Source of the DNA: Euglena gracilis
Lineage: Eukaryota > Euglenida > Euglenophyceae > Euglenales
Direction: 5' to 3'
Assembly (NCBI GenBank): GCA_039621445.1
Contig: CP154955.1
Location: forward strand, 43,361,540-43,425,539
Length of the DNA stretch: 64,000 nucleotides
This document shows, piece by piece, positions 1-12,668 of this stretch; positions within the stretch are counted from its first letter, which is position 1, and each line of letters opens with the position of its first letter. The position numbers and the translations under genes are program-made. The notes under the pieces were generated by a model. It was given only the letters and a program-made list of their open reading frames with translations. It had not been told where the DNA came from and ran no database searches.

Positions 1-420
1 AACCACACACACAGAAACCAAATACCAAAGAAGAGGCTCGATTCAAAATCAATCAAGGGAACACCCATCTCGGTGATGATGGCTTCTTGCAAATGGGACA
101 AATGGGAAGGCACACCGAGCCGCAATTCGCAGTGTGCAAATGTATGAAATACAATGAGCTTCGATGGGTGAACCCAACAGACAATATCTGAGATGGGACA
201 GAGAAGACCAAACATAAGGGGGGGCATCAATACTCTGACACGCTTATTTGACAGAGTCATATGCTGTACAACGACGCACTGTTTCCACTCTCCTTTTGTC
301 TCAGAAGTCCCCGTTAAGGCCTCAAAAACGAAATGCCACAATGATGAGAGCATGTTATGAGTGTTGTTATCCACCTATATTCTTTTGCATCGGCTACTTC
401 TTATTCAAAATTAACCCCCC
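1..420. other. Unassigned left edge, possible minus-strand exon
   Basis: No recognisable gene. On the minus strand a good splice acceptor (pyrimidine stretch ending CATCTCAG) lies at about 188-203. From 187 down to the window edge one frame stays open and includes GVPSHLSHLQEAIITEMGV and PLIDFESS, which reads like coding sequence but matches no family I know. The plus strand also has an open stretch here, so the assignment is weak. The remainder up to the GGT repeat is ordinary mixed sequence. Confidence 0.2.
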
Positions 421-423
421 CAG

Positions 424-510
424 TGGTGGTGGTGGTGGTGGTGGTGGTGGTGGTGGTGGTGGTGGTGGTGGTGGTGGTGGTGGTGGTGGTGGTGGTGGTG
501 GTGGTGGTGG
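424..510. repeat. (GGT)n microsatellite, about 29 units
   Basis: An uninterrupted GGT/ACC trinucleotide run. The open frames across it (poly-Gly, poly-Val, poly-Pro, poly-Thr) follow from the repeat and are not evidence of a gene. Confidence 0.97.
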
Positions 511-1071
511 GGAGGGGTGGCCCAGTAACCACTGCAACAGCACAACATCGGAGATGCGTCGAAGAAAAATTCCTTGATCCAACACCTGAAACACTGCCTG
601 TGATTTTCAAAATCTCAACACATGGGTCCTTACTCCCCCCGACCGTAGATTCACTTGGTGTCCCCCTGGCACATTTTTTCGGGGCCCAAACCCACCCACC
701 CATGACTTGGGGGGGGGGTCAACCACGACCCCACCCACCCACCCCAAACCCAGCCAAAATCAGAAGAAAGCTGCAAAAAAAATTCCGGCCGTTGACTAGG
801 CAAAAACCCTCCCAATGTCACCCCACTCCGGGGGGGGGGGGTCCGGGACCCCAACCCACCCACCCACCCACCCACTCTCGAAAACCCACCCATCCCCCCC
901 AAGAAGGGGAAGGGGCCACAGAGGTGTTAGGCGAATCTATGCCCCCAACCAAAATAAAGCTTTCATTGCTTGCAATCTCATCGCTTGTGCTAAATCCAAA
1001 ACACAGACCAAAAAGTAAATCTTTCCAAGCATCCAAATCTTTCCAAGCAAATTTCCAAGCATCCAAACTAC
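511..1071. other. Gene-free stretch with CCCACC and poly-C/G runs
   Basis: From 640 to 900 the sequence is rich in CCCACCCACC words and G or C runs of 8-10. From 1,017 to 1,068 there are short direct repeats of TTTCCAAGCATCCAAA. No coding region is supported. Confidence 0.6.
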
Positions 1072-1215
1072 CTTCATCCTCGGTCGCCGTATTGGAGCTT
1101 GCGCCACCTGCAGTAGGTTGGCTGCCTTGCAGGTGGAGCAGCTCTCCAATTGGCTTTGTGTAGGTCAGCAGATGCACTTGAACCCGGGTGGGGATGATGT
1201 ACTGCACCACTCCCC
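1072..1215 (-). CDS. Exon candidate, unknown protein
   Basis: Minus-strand exon candidate. A strong acceptor (TCTTCTGTTGCTCAG) precedes 1,215 and a usable donor (GAAG|GTAGTT) follows 1,072. The open frame begins GVVQYIIPTRVQVHLLTYTK and continues through a polar, acidic tail (TATEDEG). Codon usage looks coding and the frame has no stop. I do not recognise the family. No convincing partner exon was found on either side, although the minus strand around 1,370-1,560 has open frames with Cys-rich stretches. Calling it an exon rests on the two splice signals and the sequence texture only. Confidence 0.3.
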
Positions 1216-2650
<1,435 letters not shown>

Positions 2651-2788
2651 TGCCTGCCCTGGCCAGAACGGGGCGCTGTCGTCCAGCGCGTCGATGATCT
2701 CATCTGGCACCAGCTCCTCCGGCTGAGCGCCGGCGACCACGCACCGAGAGCCGTCCTTGAAGAGCACGATGAGGTCCCAGTGGCAGCC
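2651..2788 (-). CDS. GC-rich exon, possibly UBE2O-like
   Basis: A phase-0 minus-strand exon of exactly 46 codons. A poly-C tract ending in CAG forms the acceptor before 2,788, and GTGGGT follows 2,651 as donor. Almost every codon ends in G or C, unlike the surrounding DNA. The peptide starts GCHWDLIVLFKDGSRC, has an acidic middle (PEELVPDEIIDALDDSA) and ends PFWPGQA. The order hydrophobic strand, DGSRC, acidic loop, aromatic-x-PGQ recalls the conserved regions of UBE2O-type E2/E3 ubiquitin ligases. I hold that assignment loosely; any SH3- or Tudor-like barrel repeat could look similar. The exon itself is much better supported than its identity. Confidence 0.42.
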
Positions 2789-4100
2789 CTGGGGGGGGGG
2801 GTGGAGGGCCAGTGATGCGAAGGGCGGGTCGAATGTGCTCCACAAAGTCGGCCACTTTTCACATGCTCCTTCATCGTGCACCCAAACCTGTACCCCGAAC
2901 CCGTACCCAAACAACGACTTAAGCAACTTTCATTCTCCAACGCCTTTTGTGTCCGGATACTTTGATATTCTCCTTGAGAAAGTGATTTGTTGAGCGAAGC
3001 AGTGGGTCAGAATCATACACTCATTTTGGATTCACCCTCCTTTGAACGGAAAAATCTGACAACCTGTTCACCCACGGTTGCGATTGGCGCTGGTTTGGTT
3101 TGATGATGGAGGGATTCAGGGATTGATGAACCTTCTTTTGAAGAGGCAGCATCTGTTTCACGCAATGACGGAAGCGGAATCAAATTTATGGGGGGCTCAA
3201 AACCATTTTACAAGCGGACGCATCAAGATTTGGTACCTCACGCGAACGCGTGAAGCAACGCTGTTTTTGAGACATTCAGGTCCTAATTCTTCAAACATGG
3301 CAACACTTCAACCCCAGGAGGCCTGTTGGCGTGCTGAGCGTTGGCCGGATTGTCTCCATAGAACTGTTTCTTCTGGTTTGAAGGAATGGCAAAGAACTGA
3401 GAGCAAAAAAAAGTAAGCTAGTCACCAAAAACAGCAAAATTCTGCACTAATCTTGCATGAAATTCAATGGAGAATGAAATTCAACAGGGGGCAGGGGGTG
3501 TATGGAAAGCCCTGGGGGGCGACCCCCTCCCGTCACGGGACCCCCTCCAATCTCGAAACCGAAAAGTGCCGGAAAAATCTCAGTCCTGTGGACGGTCAAA
3601 GGGCTGGAAACAAGACCAAAATTGTTGGAGAATACTTGATTTTTCTCTGAAAATAAATACAAAAAATGCCTTTTTTTGTTGTTTTTTTTGGTCGTTTTCC
3701 GGATATCAAAAACGCCAAAGCAAAAAAAACGCAATATTTAAAAATTTGAAAAAGGGATTTTTTTTTGAACTTTCCGGAACTGCACCAAAAAAACTCTATT
3801 GTTAGAATACAGGGATGTTTCCAATTGTGTGTAAAAATTCAGTGTCCCCCACCAAAAGCGAAGAAAAATATTTGGAGGGATTTATCCCTCCCATTTTATC
3901 CACAACAGGGGATCAAAGTCCCCAAAGAGTTGCTGAGAGGGGGTCTGGGAGGGGGATCCAAACATCCACTAAGTGACCCCCCGCGGGGGGCACTTTCTCT
4001 CTGAAAAAACCCACCCATCCACAACTTCCCCCTAACTCTGTACTTAAAAAAAATCTCTGGCACGGAGAAAACTTTTTCTATGAACAAAAATTTTTCCAAT
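2789..4100. other. Unassigned, then AT-rich gene-free stretch
   Basis: A plus-strand open frame at 3,078-3,416 (112 codons) has no recognisable domain. From 3,420 on the sequence is full of A, T and C runs, and the overlapping frames on both strands reflect low complexity. No gene is supported. Confidence 0.4.
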
Positions 4101-4111
4101 TTTTGGGAATT

Positions 4112-4260
4112 TTTGGGGTGATACACAAAATTTTTTCGGTGACACACAAATTTTCTTTGGTGATACACATATGATGCACAAAATTTTTCGATGATACACA
4201 AAAAAATTTCGATGTGACACACATGATATACAAAAAATTTTGGTGGTACACACTAACTGA
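4112..4260. repeat. Degenerate GATACACAAAATTTTT tandem repeat
   Basis: Six or seven imperfect tandem units of about 20-25 bp built on TGATACACAAAATTTTTCG (variants GTGACACAC, GATGCACAC). Apparent frames on the minus strand (ICVSPKKFCVSP-like) are translations of this repeat. Confidence 0.75.
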
Positions 4261-6974
4261 ACGTTTGGGGGGGCATTCTGGTGGTCGCAAAAAAGTCGAA
4301 TAGACCCAGAACTCCACATATGTGCGCGAATGGGCAACACAATCCATATACAACATAAAGGGATATAAAAGAACACGAGGCCGCAGGCCGAGTCAGTCTG
4401 CATGCAGAAATACCTTTTCACAAAAACGAAGTTTGGAGGGGAGGTCTGGTGGGTTGATAGACTAGTCTATTGATCACCAGAACTCCCCCAGCCTACGCCA
4501 TTTACGCCATTGGGTGCTTTTTTGGCCTAAAAGGTTCATTTCTAGTATCAAAAGCTTCATCTGTCACGAGGGGTTGCAAGTGGGGCGGGTGTGTCCTAAA
4601 AATGGCCACCTGAACGGGGGGAGGGGTCCCAAACAACCCAATTGCACTGCCAACGCTCCAGTGAAAGTTCACCATTTGGATGTTCAGGGGTCCGGTAAAC
4701 TTCATCGACGAACTTTAAAAAGTTTCAGCGGTTTTGGGAGACAAAAACAGTAGGGGGCTTGCACGGTTTACGAATACATTCCAGGAGGGAGGTGGGGTTC
4801 CTGTGTAGTGGTCCGACAGGGGGGGGTTCTGTGCCGAAATAATCCAGGCACGAGATGGCAGAGGGGAGGTCCAGCCAGCACCTTTTTTTCTGAACAAAAA
4901 AACTCCTTAGGGGCTCAGGGGGTTGTTGGCTGCCAGTGTTTTGGGCCATTTTTTTAGAGGGGGTGCTGGTGGTACAATTGGGACCCTGGGACCCGTCTCC
5001 CCCCCCGTCCTGGTGCAGTACGCAAAAAGTGCTTTTTAGAAGCATTTTTGGGGGGGACCTCAGGACTCCCCCTGCCAACGCTCCACTGCCTGATCTCCTT
5101 AAGGCGGCGGGGAGGGGGAGGGGTTGCAGACCTCCTGGTGCTTGAGGCGCTGACTGGGTTCAGGGAATTTCCCCAGTGGGGGGGCAGACAACCACACCTT
5201 TCCCAGCCAGCGGCTCCCTGCGAACCCCTTTTCTGACTTTTTTTTTTTCTTTTTTCCTCGAAAAAAAATGCACACCTGCAACCCAGCTGGGCTGCCGGCT
5301 GGAAAAAAGGCAATGTCAGGCTGGCTGGACCCTCTGTGGGGTGGGGTTCCTTTGGCAGAAATATTCTGGCTTGCACTTTTCTACAGGTCCCATTTCCCAT
5401 GGTTTTTCATCCCTGTGCCAACCAATGTGAACAATTCCGAGCTGTGTCCCGTTTCCAAATAAACTTTCCACAACTTATCTCAGCAACTCAGCGGAGTGAC
5501 TCAGAGGACGGTCCTTCAAGAAGGGGAAAAAACTGTGCAAAAATTAGCATCAGAAAAAAAGTGACTTCTGCCATCCTTAAACCATCGCAAACCAGCCAAA
5601 ACATCGAAAAAACTATTTTTTGACCTTTTAATTTCTGCCCATTTTGGAACCCAGTCTAGCCCTTGTCCGGCCCTTTGGCCAAAAAGCGGTCCTTGACGGG
5701 TGGCCCTCAACAAAAAAAATCTTATCCCTCATCTAGACCGCCCTGAGCTGACCAGAGCCATAAAGACATGCACTCAACCAAGCAGCCTTTCAAGGGGGAC
5801 AAAATCAAATCAAATCACCATTTATCCTCACACCCGAAATTTTTGCCCATGCCTGGCAAAAACATTTGCCCCAAAATGGCATATTTTTTCCTCTACTTCA
5901 AACACATTTGCCCACAGCTGGCAAAAATTCTTGCACTGCAACACAAGAGTATTTGCACTTGTTCAGAAAAAAAATGCACCCCGTCACTTTATTTTTGCTC
6001 AAAAAGAAAAACCTCACAGGCACCAATTGAAACAATTCCAGCTGGGGTTTGAAAGCGCAACTGTGCAAAACACCAGATCCAAGTCAAAAATTTTCTGAAA
6101 AGACAAATATTTTGTGGTGAAATGCAAACAAGGCGGGAAATGCAAACATGTCTAGTGTGAAGTGCAAAAAAAGTTGGACGTTAGGTGTAACACCTGAACA
6201 TTCATTCTCAGTGTCACGGTCAATTTATAAAAAAAAGTGAAGAACAACCACACACCACGATGTGCCCCACGGCGATGTATGCGGCGGTTTCCTCCAAAAG
6301 GACGTCCTCTTCTGGCCAAATACAGGGTTGAGGGGTTGGTTGAGGTCATGTATTGTTCCATATTTGGGAGGGCAGGGATTGAAGCCAAACCGGATTTGGT
6401 GGGCAAGAACTGAAACAGAAAAAAAATGGCAGCAGACAAATGCCTGGCCTCCTTTAACTTTTTTTGCTGTTCCCCAAGTTTCTGCTGGCTGTGTAATCTT
6501 TTCCTCCGTGAATTGACTGGTTGGCATTTTGAAGGGGATTGATTTGGCTCTCCTTCGCAAATGGAAAATACGGTTTTCCAAAAGGTTTTTGCTGAAAGCC
6601 TCAGGCAAATTACAATGAGCTTCGCATTAGAGAAAAGCATTTTCTCAAAAAAAAAAACGAGAAGAAAAAAAGGTTTCGCATTGGGATCTTGGGGACAATC
6701 AGATCCTATCTCTAGCTGGGGTTTATATCCGCCGGGATGGGAAGCATCTGCTGGAGATCCCTCAACGAGCCCCGATATTCTCCTAGAACCAGGGAATACC
6801 AAATGACTGGAAAAATCCCTGATCACAAGCAAACACCCCCTCCCCTGAAGCCCTTCACTGGCATTATCCTTGCCCTGCCGAGGGCTCTTGTATTCTTTTT
6901 GAAATGTCCTTTTGTGTGTGTGTGCAAACAAATAATAATACTAATACTTAATAATAACACATACGTACACTAAT
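4261..6974. other. Gene-poor stretch
   Basis: A mosaic of short G runs, A runs and words such as AAAATGGC and TTTGCCCA. On the minus strand about 6,690-6,840 an open, coding-like stretch (IRDFSSHLVFPGSRRISGLV) overlaps an equally open plus-strand frame, so neither is called. No RNA gene, known domain or long intact gene was found. Confidence 0.45.
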
Positions 6975-7128
6975 ACTAATAATACTAATACTAAATACAA
7001 ATACTAATACTAATACTAATACTAATACTAATACTAATACTAATACTAATACTAATACTAATACTAATACTAATACTAATACTAATACTAATACTAATAC
7101 TAATATTAATACTGATACTAATACTAAT
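6975..7128. repeat. (ACTAAT)n hexanucleotide array
   Basis: About 25 nearly perfect ACTAAT units. They are flanked at 6,940-6,970 by AATAAT-type sequence and followed by CAACAA and CATAAT repeats to about 7,210. It reads as IS-repeat and LV-repeat peptides on the minus strand. Confidence 0.95.
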
Positions 7129-7239
7129 GACAACAACAGCAACAACAACAACAATCACAATAAGCAGAATCATAATCATAATCATAATCATAATCACAAC
7201 CATAATAAAAAATAACTAACTAAACAAACAGGTATCTAC

Positions 7240-7430
7240 CCCTCCCACTCCATCCAGCTCCTCCCCCTCGCCCTGCCTGGAGGTCCACAATGGCAGGCTG
7301 CGGCCGGAACGCGTGCAATGGGGCGAAGTCCCGGGCATTTACTGCGGCCAGGGAGCGCTTCGTCTTGGGGAAGTACGCGTGCACAGAGAGCTGCATACCG
7401 TGCACTGCACCCATTTGTGCTCCGTTGTCG
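7240..7430 (-). CDS. Exon candidate, unknown protein
   Basis: Minus-strand exon with a clear acceptor (TTCACCTCTTCCAG) before 7,430 and a possible donor (GTAGAT) after 7,240. The open frame begins DNGAQMGAVHGMQLSVHAYF and continues through KTKRSLAAVNARDFAPLHAF and PAIVDLQAG. Its composition is coding-like and richer in G/C at third positions than its neighbourhood. I do not recognise the family. The downstream end is uncertain because the last 40 bases become Gly-rich. No adjoining exon could be assigned. Confidence 0.38.
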
Positions 7431-8261
7431 CTGGAAGAGGTGAAATTGGTGCATATGACTTGCAGCATGCATCACTTTGTGGGGGGGGGGGAGAACAAAT
7501 ATGCACACAGACAGATGAAAATGACTGCAAAAAAAAACTGCACATACAATGAAAAAAAATCAGGGTGTGGGGAATTCTATGTGATGGACTTAGGGTTATT
7601 CCACTTCTTTCCCCCCCAAAAAAACCACACTGGCTGCAAAAAAAACTTGCGTGCGCAGTTGTTCCTGCGAACCGCATTGCAAAAGAAAATGCGAACAACT
7701 TGCAAAAAATACACGGTGCACATTTTCTCCCTGGGGGGGATTGCAGGCTTTTTCAAAAAAAAAGTCATCTCTTGCCAGTCTTCTGCTTGGCATCACACAA
7801 TGGCATGCACAAATGCCAACAATAGCAATCATTTACGTAGCAAAATCATTCGCATCGTTTACATCATTCACACGGCGAAACATACGAGTATCTAGAAACA
7901 ATGTCCCCAGGTCCAAATGAACGGTCAACCAAAGATAATTGGTCGATCTTTGCATTCCCAAGATATGATTCCATCACCGTACCAGGCCTTTTCTTGGATA
8001 CACAACAGCAAAGAGGGATGAGAATCAATTCCAGGAAAAAATCCAAAGAGCACAGCTCTGAATGAATGAATCAGAAAGAAGCTAAAGACACCACCATCGG
8101 AGCAAACAACCCTTGACACAGGAGAGGTCTAACCCTGGGTGAGAAAATTCATTTCGAGACACAAAAATTCAGAGAGGAATTTTTGTGCAACCCATATTTG
8201 ACCCATTTTCAACCACCTTGGCAGATCAAATAACCCAAAAAATTCAAAGGGGGTGGGCACC
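7431..8261. other. Unassigned; small ORF at 7,901-8,065 (+)
   Basis: From 7,500 to 7,900 there are many TGCAAAAAA words and no credible gene. At 7,901-8,065 on the plus strand an ATG opens 54 codons (MSPGPNERSTKDNWSIFAF near the start, basic RKKSKEH near the end) to a TGA. The texture is coding-like, but no family is recognised and the length is not decisive. Confidence 0.3.
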
Positions 8262-8282
8262 AGGCATTATTATTTTTTAAGG
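8262..8282. repeat. Inverted end, left (CACCAGGCATTATT)
   Basis: CACCAGGCATTATT followed by T/A and AAGGCG. The inverted counterpart is at about 10,421-10,445. The same end sequence recurs in the orientation of the right copy at about 26,970-26,997 and 27,875-27,902, so it is a dispersed repeat terminus. Confidence 0.6.
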
Positions 8283-8432
8283 CGCCTTAAAAAACCTTAA
8301 AAAACCTTAAAAAACCTTAAATTTTTTTTGCCAAAATGCCTTAAAAAACCTTAAAAAACCTTAAAAAACCTTAAAAAAATCACCCGGGGGAAATTTTTCT
8401 TCCCCGTGATGACCTTAAAAAACCTTAAAAAT
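8283..8432. repeat. CCTTAAAAAA tandem repeats
   Basis: Three clusters of 10-bp CCTTAAAAAA units (8,284-8,322; 8,338-8,378; 8,411-8,431). A second set of the same units lies at 10,326-10,400 just inside the right inverted end. Confidence 0.85.
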
Positions 8433-9813
8433 TTTCCCTGGGAATTTTTTTTCTTGCACCAAACAAAAAATGGCACGTCTGAAACCCCACATAAAGCCAG
8501 TCAATGCAGAAGCGGTTGTGAACAAACAATATGAAAACCGGATTGTTTGCCAAGGTTTCTGGCATAGTTCGGTTGGCCTCGGTTCACCAAAAGCTGTGAC
8601 ACACGACAGAATAAGCAAAACTTGCAACCACATCTTTCTTGATTTGAATTACTTGAGACATTCTTAGAGGAGTCAACCCAAATTGCTCAAAAGTGCAATT
8701 GCAGCAAAAGTTGCATGAACAACAAAAAAAATCCCGATTTGGGACAATTTACTACGCTGGAGCAGTTTCCCACACTTGCCACAGCATTTCAAGCAGCGAA
8801 ACAGTGCGTTCTCCAATTGAGTGGTGATTCCGCGAATTTTTCCCACTTTTTTTTGCTCAAGCACGCGAAAGTTTTGGTCCCCGCACTTATGTGCAGCAGT
8901 TGGAAGAAAGACTTTCTCGTTTGGATCAGAAACCTTGCCATTGTGGAGAAATTCCTGCTGAATTTGCATGCTTTCACACCCAAAATCTCGAATATCGCAA
9001 AGTAGGATTGAGAATTTGCAACAACAGTGGCAAAATGACACAGTGGATATCCGAACCGCAATCGCGGATTTGCAGACCTGCAATGCGGCAACCCGTGCCA
9101 GGGCGGCCCTTAGGCAAAAAAAAATCCTGTCCCCATACACTTCAACCAAAAATTAAAGAAAAGGGGATTTTGGCAGGGGAAAATTTTTTGAAAATTACGT
9201 TGAAAAATGAACCCAAAATGCATGGTTGGTTTTTTGATGGAAAATTACATTTTCCCAAAAAACCACAGTCAAATTTTATTGACACTTTTCCTCTGTCAAA
9301 TTTGTTGGATTTTCAATGGCATTTTTCTTGCTTCAAAAACCTCTCAAATTCAAAATTTTGAGAAAATGTTGATTTTTTGGAAGATGTGAAAAATGGGGGT
9401 TTGAGGGAGTTTAATGGCCATTTTTTGAGGAAAAAGTTTTAAAGTAATTTTTTGTCATCAAAAAGTGACGTTTTTAAGTTTTTCCAGACTTTTTTTTTGT
9501 TGCGTTTTTTTTTAAAAAAACACATATTTTTAAAAAACTTGTTTTCTTTTTAAAAAATATATTTATAAAAAACTTGTTTTTTTAAAAAAAAGTTTTTTTT
9601 AAAAAACATGCTTTTTAAAAAAACATTTTTTTGTTTCAAAAAAAACAAGCAGTCAACCTTGGCAAGCACCTATGGTCAAGCCCCAAAATTTCCCCATTTG
9701 AGGCCATTTTAGGCCATTTAAGGCCAACAGGCAAGCAAATGTCCTGAATAGGGTCAGAAATTTAAAGTAATTGCAATGAAAAAAAATGGATGGTTTCGAG
9801 TTTCGAGTTTCGA
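8433..9813. other. Unassigned interior of the inverted-end segment
   Basis: Coding-like but unresolvable frames occur at 8,470-8,667 (+) and 8,715-9,160 (+, three overlapping frames, including a coiled-coil-like IENLQQQWQNDTVDIRT). None matches a known domain. From 9,170 to 9,640 the sequence is dominated by poly-T/poly-A arms such as TTTTTTAAAAAAA, which also occur near 17,630 and 23,700. Confidence 0.35.
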
Positions 9814-9936
9814 GGTGACCCACTCTGTATCCCATGCAACAAGGTTTTGAGCAATGTGCACGGCGGCACACTGCATGGGCACGCGTTTGGTATTGCTCAC
9901 ATGAAAAAAGTTGGATTATTTTGTCAGTGTTCATGA
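9814..9936 (+). pseudogene. hAT-type zinc-finger fragment (C2H2, HGG motif)
   Basis: A 40-codon plus-strand frame ending at TGA. It reads GDPLCIPCNKVLSNVHGG, then two histidines spaced HAFGIAH, then MKK. The order C-x2-C, HGG, H-x5-H followed by Lys matches the zinc finger found near the N-terminus of many hAT-family transposases and proteins derived from them. No transposase core (RNase H fold or dimerisation region) follows. It sits inside the segment bounded by the CACCAGGCATTATT ends, so it may be the remnant of that element's own gene. No start codon or splice acceptor is obvious, and I take it as a fragment. Confidence 0.5.
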
Positions 9937-10320
9937 GGCTATCCGGTGTGGGTGCACGGGTCAGGGCGGTCCATCAGGGACGGGATTTTTTTTTTAGTTA
10001 ACTGCCCCTTAAAGACTGCCCCTCCAGGGCAGTTTTGGACCCGAAATAATTTTTCCGGCGCCGAACGCCTTCGGCGCCGGGTGTTTTTTTGGACCCATTT
10101 TGGGACCCATATGCAGGAACCCATAGCTAAAATGGCCTAAAATGCCTAAAATGCCTAGAATGGCCTAAAATGCCTAAAATGCCTAAAATGGTAATAACTG
10201 TCCCTCATGGACCGCCCTGATCCCATGCTTCGCCCGAGGCTTCTTCCTTGGGCGTTCCGAAGCCACAGGAGTCTGAAGCCATCGGGCCATCTTCGGGGTC
10301 TGAGATTTTACCTGAGGAAA
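9937..10320. repeat. Short palindrome and AAAATGCCT repeats
   Basis: At 10,055-10,080 there is an imperfect palindrome centred on GGCGCC...GGCGCC. At 10,127-10,190 seven or so 10-11 bp units of AAAATGCCT/AAAATGGCCT follow one another. No gene is seen. Confidence 0.65.
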
Positions 10321-10445
10321 AAAATGCCTTAAAAAACCTTAAAATTTTTTAAAATTCCTCAAAAAACCTTAAAAAACCTTAAAAAACCTTAAAAAACGCC
10401 TTAAAATTTTTTGAGAAATCTCGCCTTAAAAAAAAATAATGCCTG
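10321..10445. repeat. CCTTAAAAAA repeats and right inverted end
   Basis: Tandem CCTTAAAAAA units followed by CGCCTTAAAA and, at 10,432-10,445, AATAATGCCTGGTG, the inverse of the left end at 8,262. Confidence 0.65.
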
Positions 10446-11270
10446 GTGGGCACGGCTGCCGAGGACTTTCCAGGGGGGTCCATAATCCAAGAGGGGGGGG
10501 TCCAATGCCGGCCCATATGGAAAATCGGGACCAGGCTTCTTTTTAAGACCCCCGGGGGGGGGAGAGGGGGGGTCCCCCCCACCCACCCAGGGTGGCGCGG
10601 GACCCCCCCCCGGGGGGGGGGGGGACGGGGACCCCCCCAAAATCGGGCCCGTTAAAGGCAATTTCCAAAAAATTACCCCCCCCCGGGGCGGGGGGGGGGG
10701 GTCCGGCCCGGACCCACCCACCCACCCCCCCTCCCCCCAGGGGGGGTCTGCTGACTTTAAAAGAAGCCTGATCGGGACCCAAAAGCCAGCGCATTGCGCC
10801 GAAATGAAGCATTTTACATCCCATATGCCCCAAAACATTAATGATTTGCTTGAAAAGCTGGAAAAAGGACAGCTTTGGTGAAAAAAAAGAACTCAAAAAA
10901 AATCAAAAATATCTCAATGAAGAATTTTCATTCATTTTATGACAAATATTTCAACCCCCCCAAATGAACCAAAATGATCTCAAAGACGAATTTGGAATTT
11001 TCACCAAATTAGGACAAATGGTAAAAAAAAATTCCTTCAAAAATGTACGAAATTTGGGGGGGTGTTTGGCCGGCTGGCGCCCTTGGCGCTGAAAAATCGC
11101 GAAATCAGCTTCAGGGTCGGCATGCCGTGCCAAGGGGGTCAGGCTTGGGGGGGGGGGGTTGCTGTGCCGAGAGGTGTCGGGGGGGGGGGGGGGCGACCCC
11201 CAATAATGTGGGCGGCTGGGCTGCAGACAGGATGGGGGGAGGGGGTCCGGGGCAGGAACGCTGAGGTCAC
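10446..11270. other. Poly-G/poly-C-rich gene-free stretch
   Basis: Contains more than ten G or C runs of 8-14 bases (for example 10,554-10,635, 10,677-10,745, 11,148-11,195). Frames across it are low complexity. A short open stretch near 10,785-10,880 (+) with HFTSHMPQNINDLLEKLEKG looks coding-like but has no context. Confidence 0.55.
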
Positions 11271-12590
11271 CTTCGGCTTAAGCCACACGTTTAATTTGGA
11301 CCCTGCAGGAACTGACACTACTAGAATATCTCTATTAAATTATCCCTCAAGCTTAACGCACTGTTCTATTTTTCAGAATTAATTGTGATTTAGCTAATTG
11401 CATCAGGAACTACAATTTTCCATCGACTGTGGTGCACTTGAAAGAGTGTAATAACAAAAATAGCAAATAATAACAAAGCGCGAGTGCCCTTGGAAGAATT
11501 GTAAACGCACTCGCTCTGAAATTGGTGCTTGGGAGAGGTACTATATCGTCAATTAAAGATGGGAAAATGCAGAAATACAAGTCTTGGGGGTGCGGGTCAC
11601 GGGGGGCCATGGGGGGGGGGGGTGGTCTTTTCGGGGACTGAGAAATGGGCCGTTCCCTTGCAGGCTCAAAGAGGGCGGTTTCAAGTCATTTTGAGCATTT
11701 TTTCCTCGACCACCAAAGTCCGATTTGCGGGTCACAGTGGGGCCACAACTGGGGGTCATGGGGGGCTCACAGGGACAGCGCCCCCTTGTAGCTGGATTTT
11801 TTGAATTCAGACAAAGAAAGGCTTGCAAACCCCTCCACCACTTGACACGGACTGTGTCTAAATCGAGAGGATCTTCCTGCAATTGGATGGATAACAGAAA
11901 CAGACTTTTTGCACTGAATGTTGAATGGAATAATGACGTTATCATTTGATAAAACTTTTTTTCTGGAATGTGAGGAGAAACTTTCAGCGGGATGAAACAC
12001 CATTTTTCCATTTTCTCAAAAAAATTTATTTCGTTCTGCGTGCCACCTGTTTCAAAAAGATTTCCTTTGTCTCAAGAAAACAACGGAAAAGTCTCAAAAA
12101 CAATTTCCATCTGTGTTGCAAATGCATTTGACAAAATCTCCTTGCCCCTCATTCACATTGGCACACTCAGAAGACACTAGAGAAACAGTGTTTGTGCTTT
12201 GAAAAAATAGCATTTGAAAACACGTGTGAAGCCCTTGGCATTGGCACCTTTGTGTTGGAAGCCACAAGGATGCCCAAACAAGCCGGAATTTTACCAAGAA
12301 CTCCAAAGTGCCAGACATTAATTGCAGGTTTTGCATTTTTTTTTGACAGAAACAATTGGCAACAGTTTCAAAGACAAGCGGAAATTGTTATGAGAAAATT
12401 GGCAATTATTTTGAGTCAAAGGTTGTCATTTCCATGCCATGAGTCAATTTGTCTAGTTGCTTTGGAGGAAGAAAATCATGAAATTTCATAATTTGAAGTA
12501 CACCGCATTCTTCAAAAGTGCTTCTGCGCTTTTTTGAAAAATCCTTCTCTGAAACTTTCCTTGCCACGATCTTACATCAGAAACTGTGTC
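11271..12590. other. Unassigned; coding-like frame near 12,200-12,490 (+)
   Basis: From 11,580 to 11,790 GGGTCACGGGG and GGGTCATGGGG words appear, a tag shared with other repeats in the window. From about 12,200 to 12,490 a plus-strand frame stays open for nearly 100 codons (AFENTCEALGIGTFVLEATR, later RQAEIVMRKLAIIL) and ends at TAA. It looks like real coding sequence, but there is no ATG, no clear splice acceptor and no family I recognise. Confidence 0.35.
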
Positions 12591-12595
12591 TGGTG

Positions 12596-12668
12596 GCTCC
12601 AGATTCCCGCCGAACCGGCATCCCAGAAGTGGTTCGGGCGTGAACCCAGCGTCTGGGGGACCTGAGGC
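12596..12668. repeat. GAACCGGCATCCCAG / TTCGGGCGTGAACCC repeat
   Basis: Imperfect inverted words built on CCGAACCGGCATCCCAG and GGTTCGGGCGTGAACCCAG. Related copies lie at 14,400-14,545, and weaker ones at 15,470-15,645. Confidence 0.6.

Noticed and set aside
357-1163. 268-codon plus-strand frame with poly-Val
   Set aside because: Created by the (GGT)n repeat and C-rich low-complexity sequence; the minus strand at 1,072-1,215 has the better exon.
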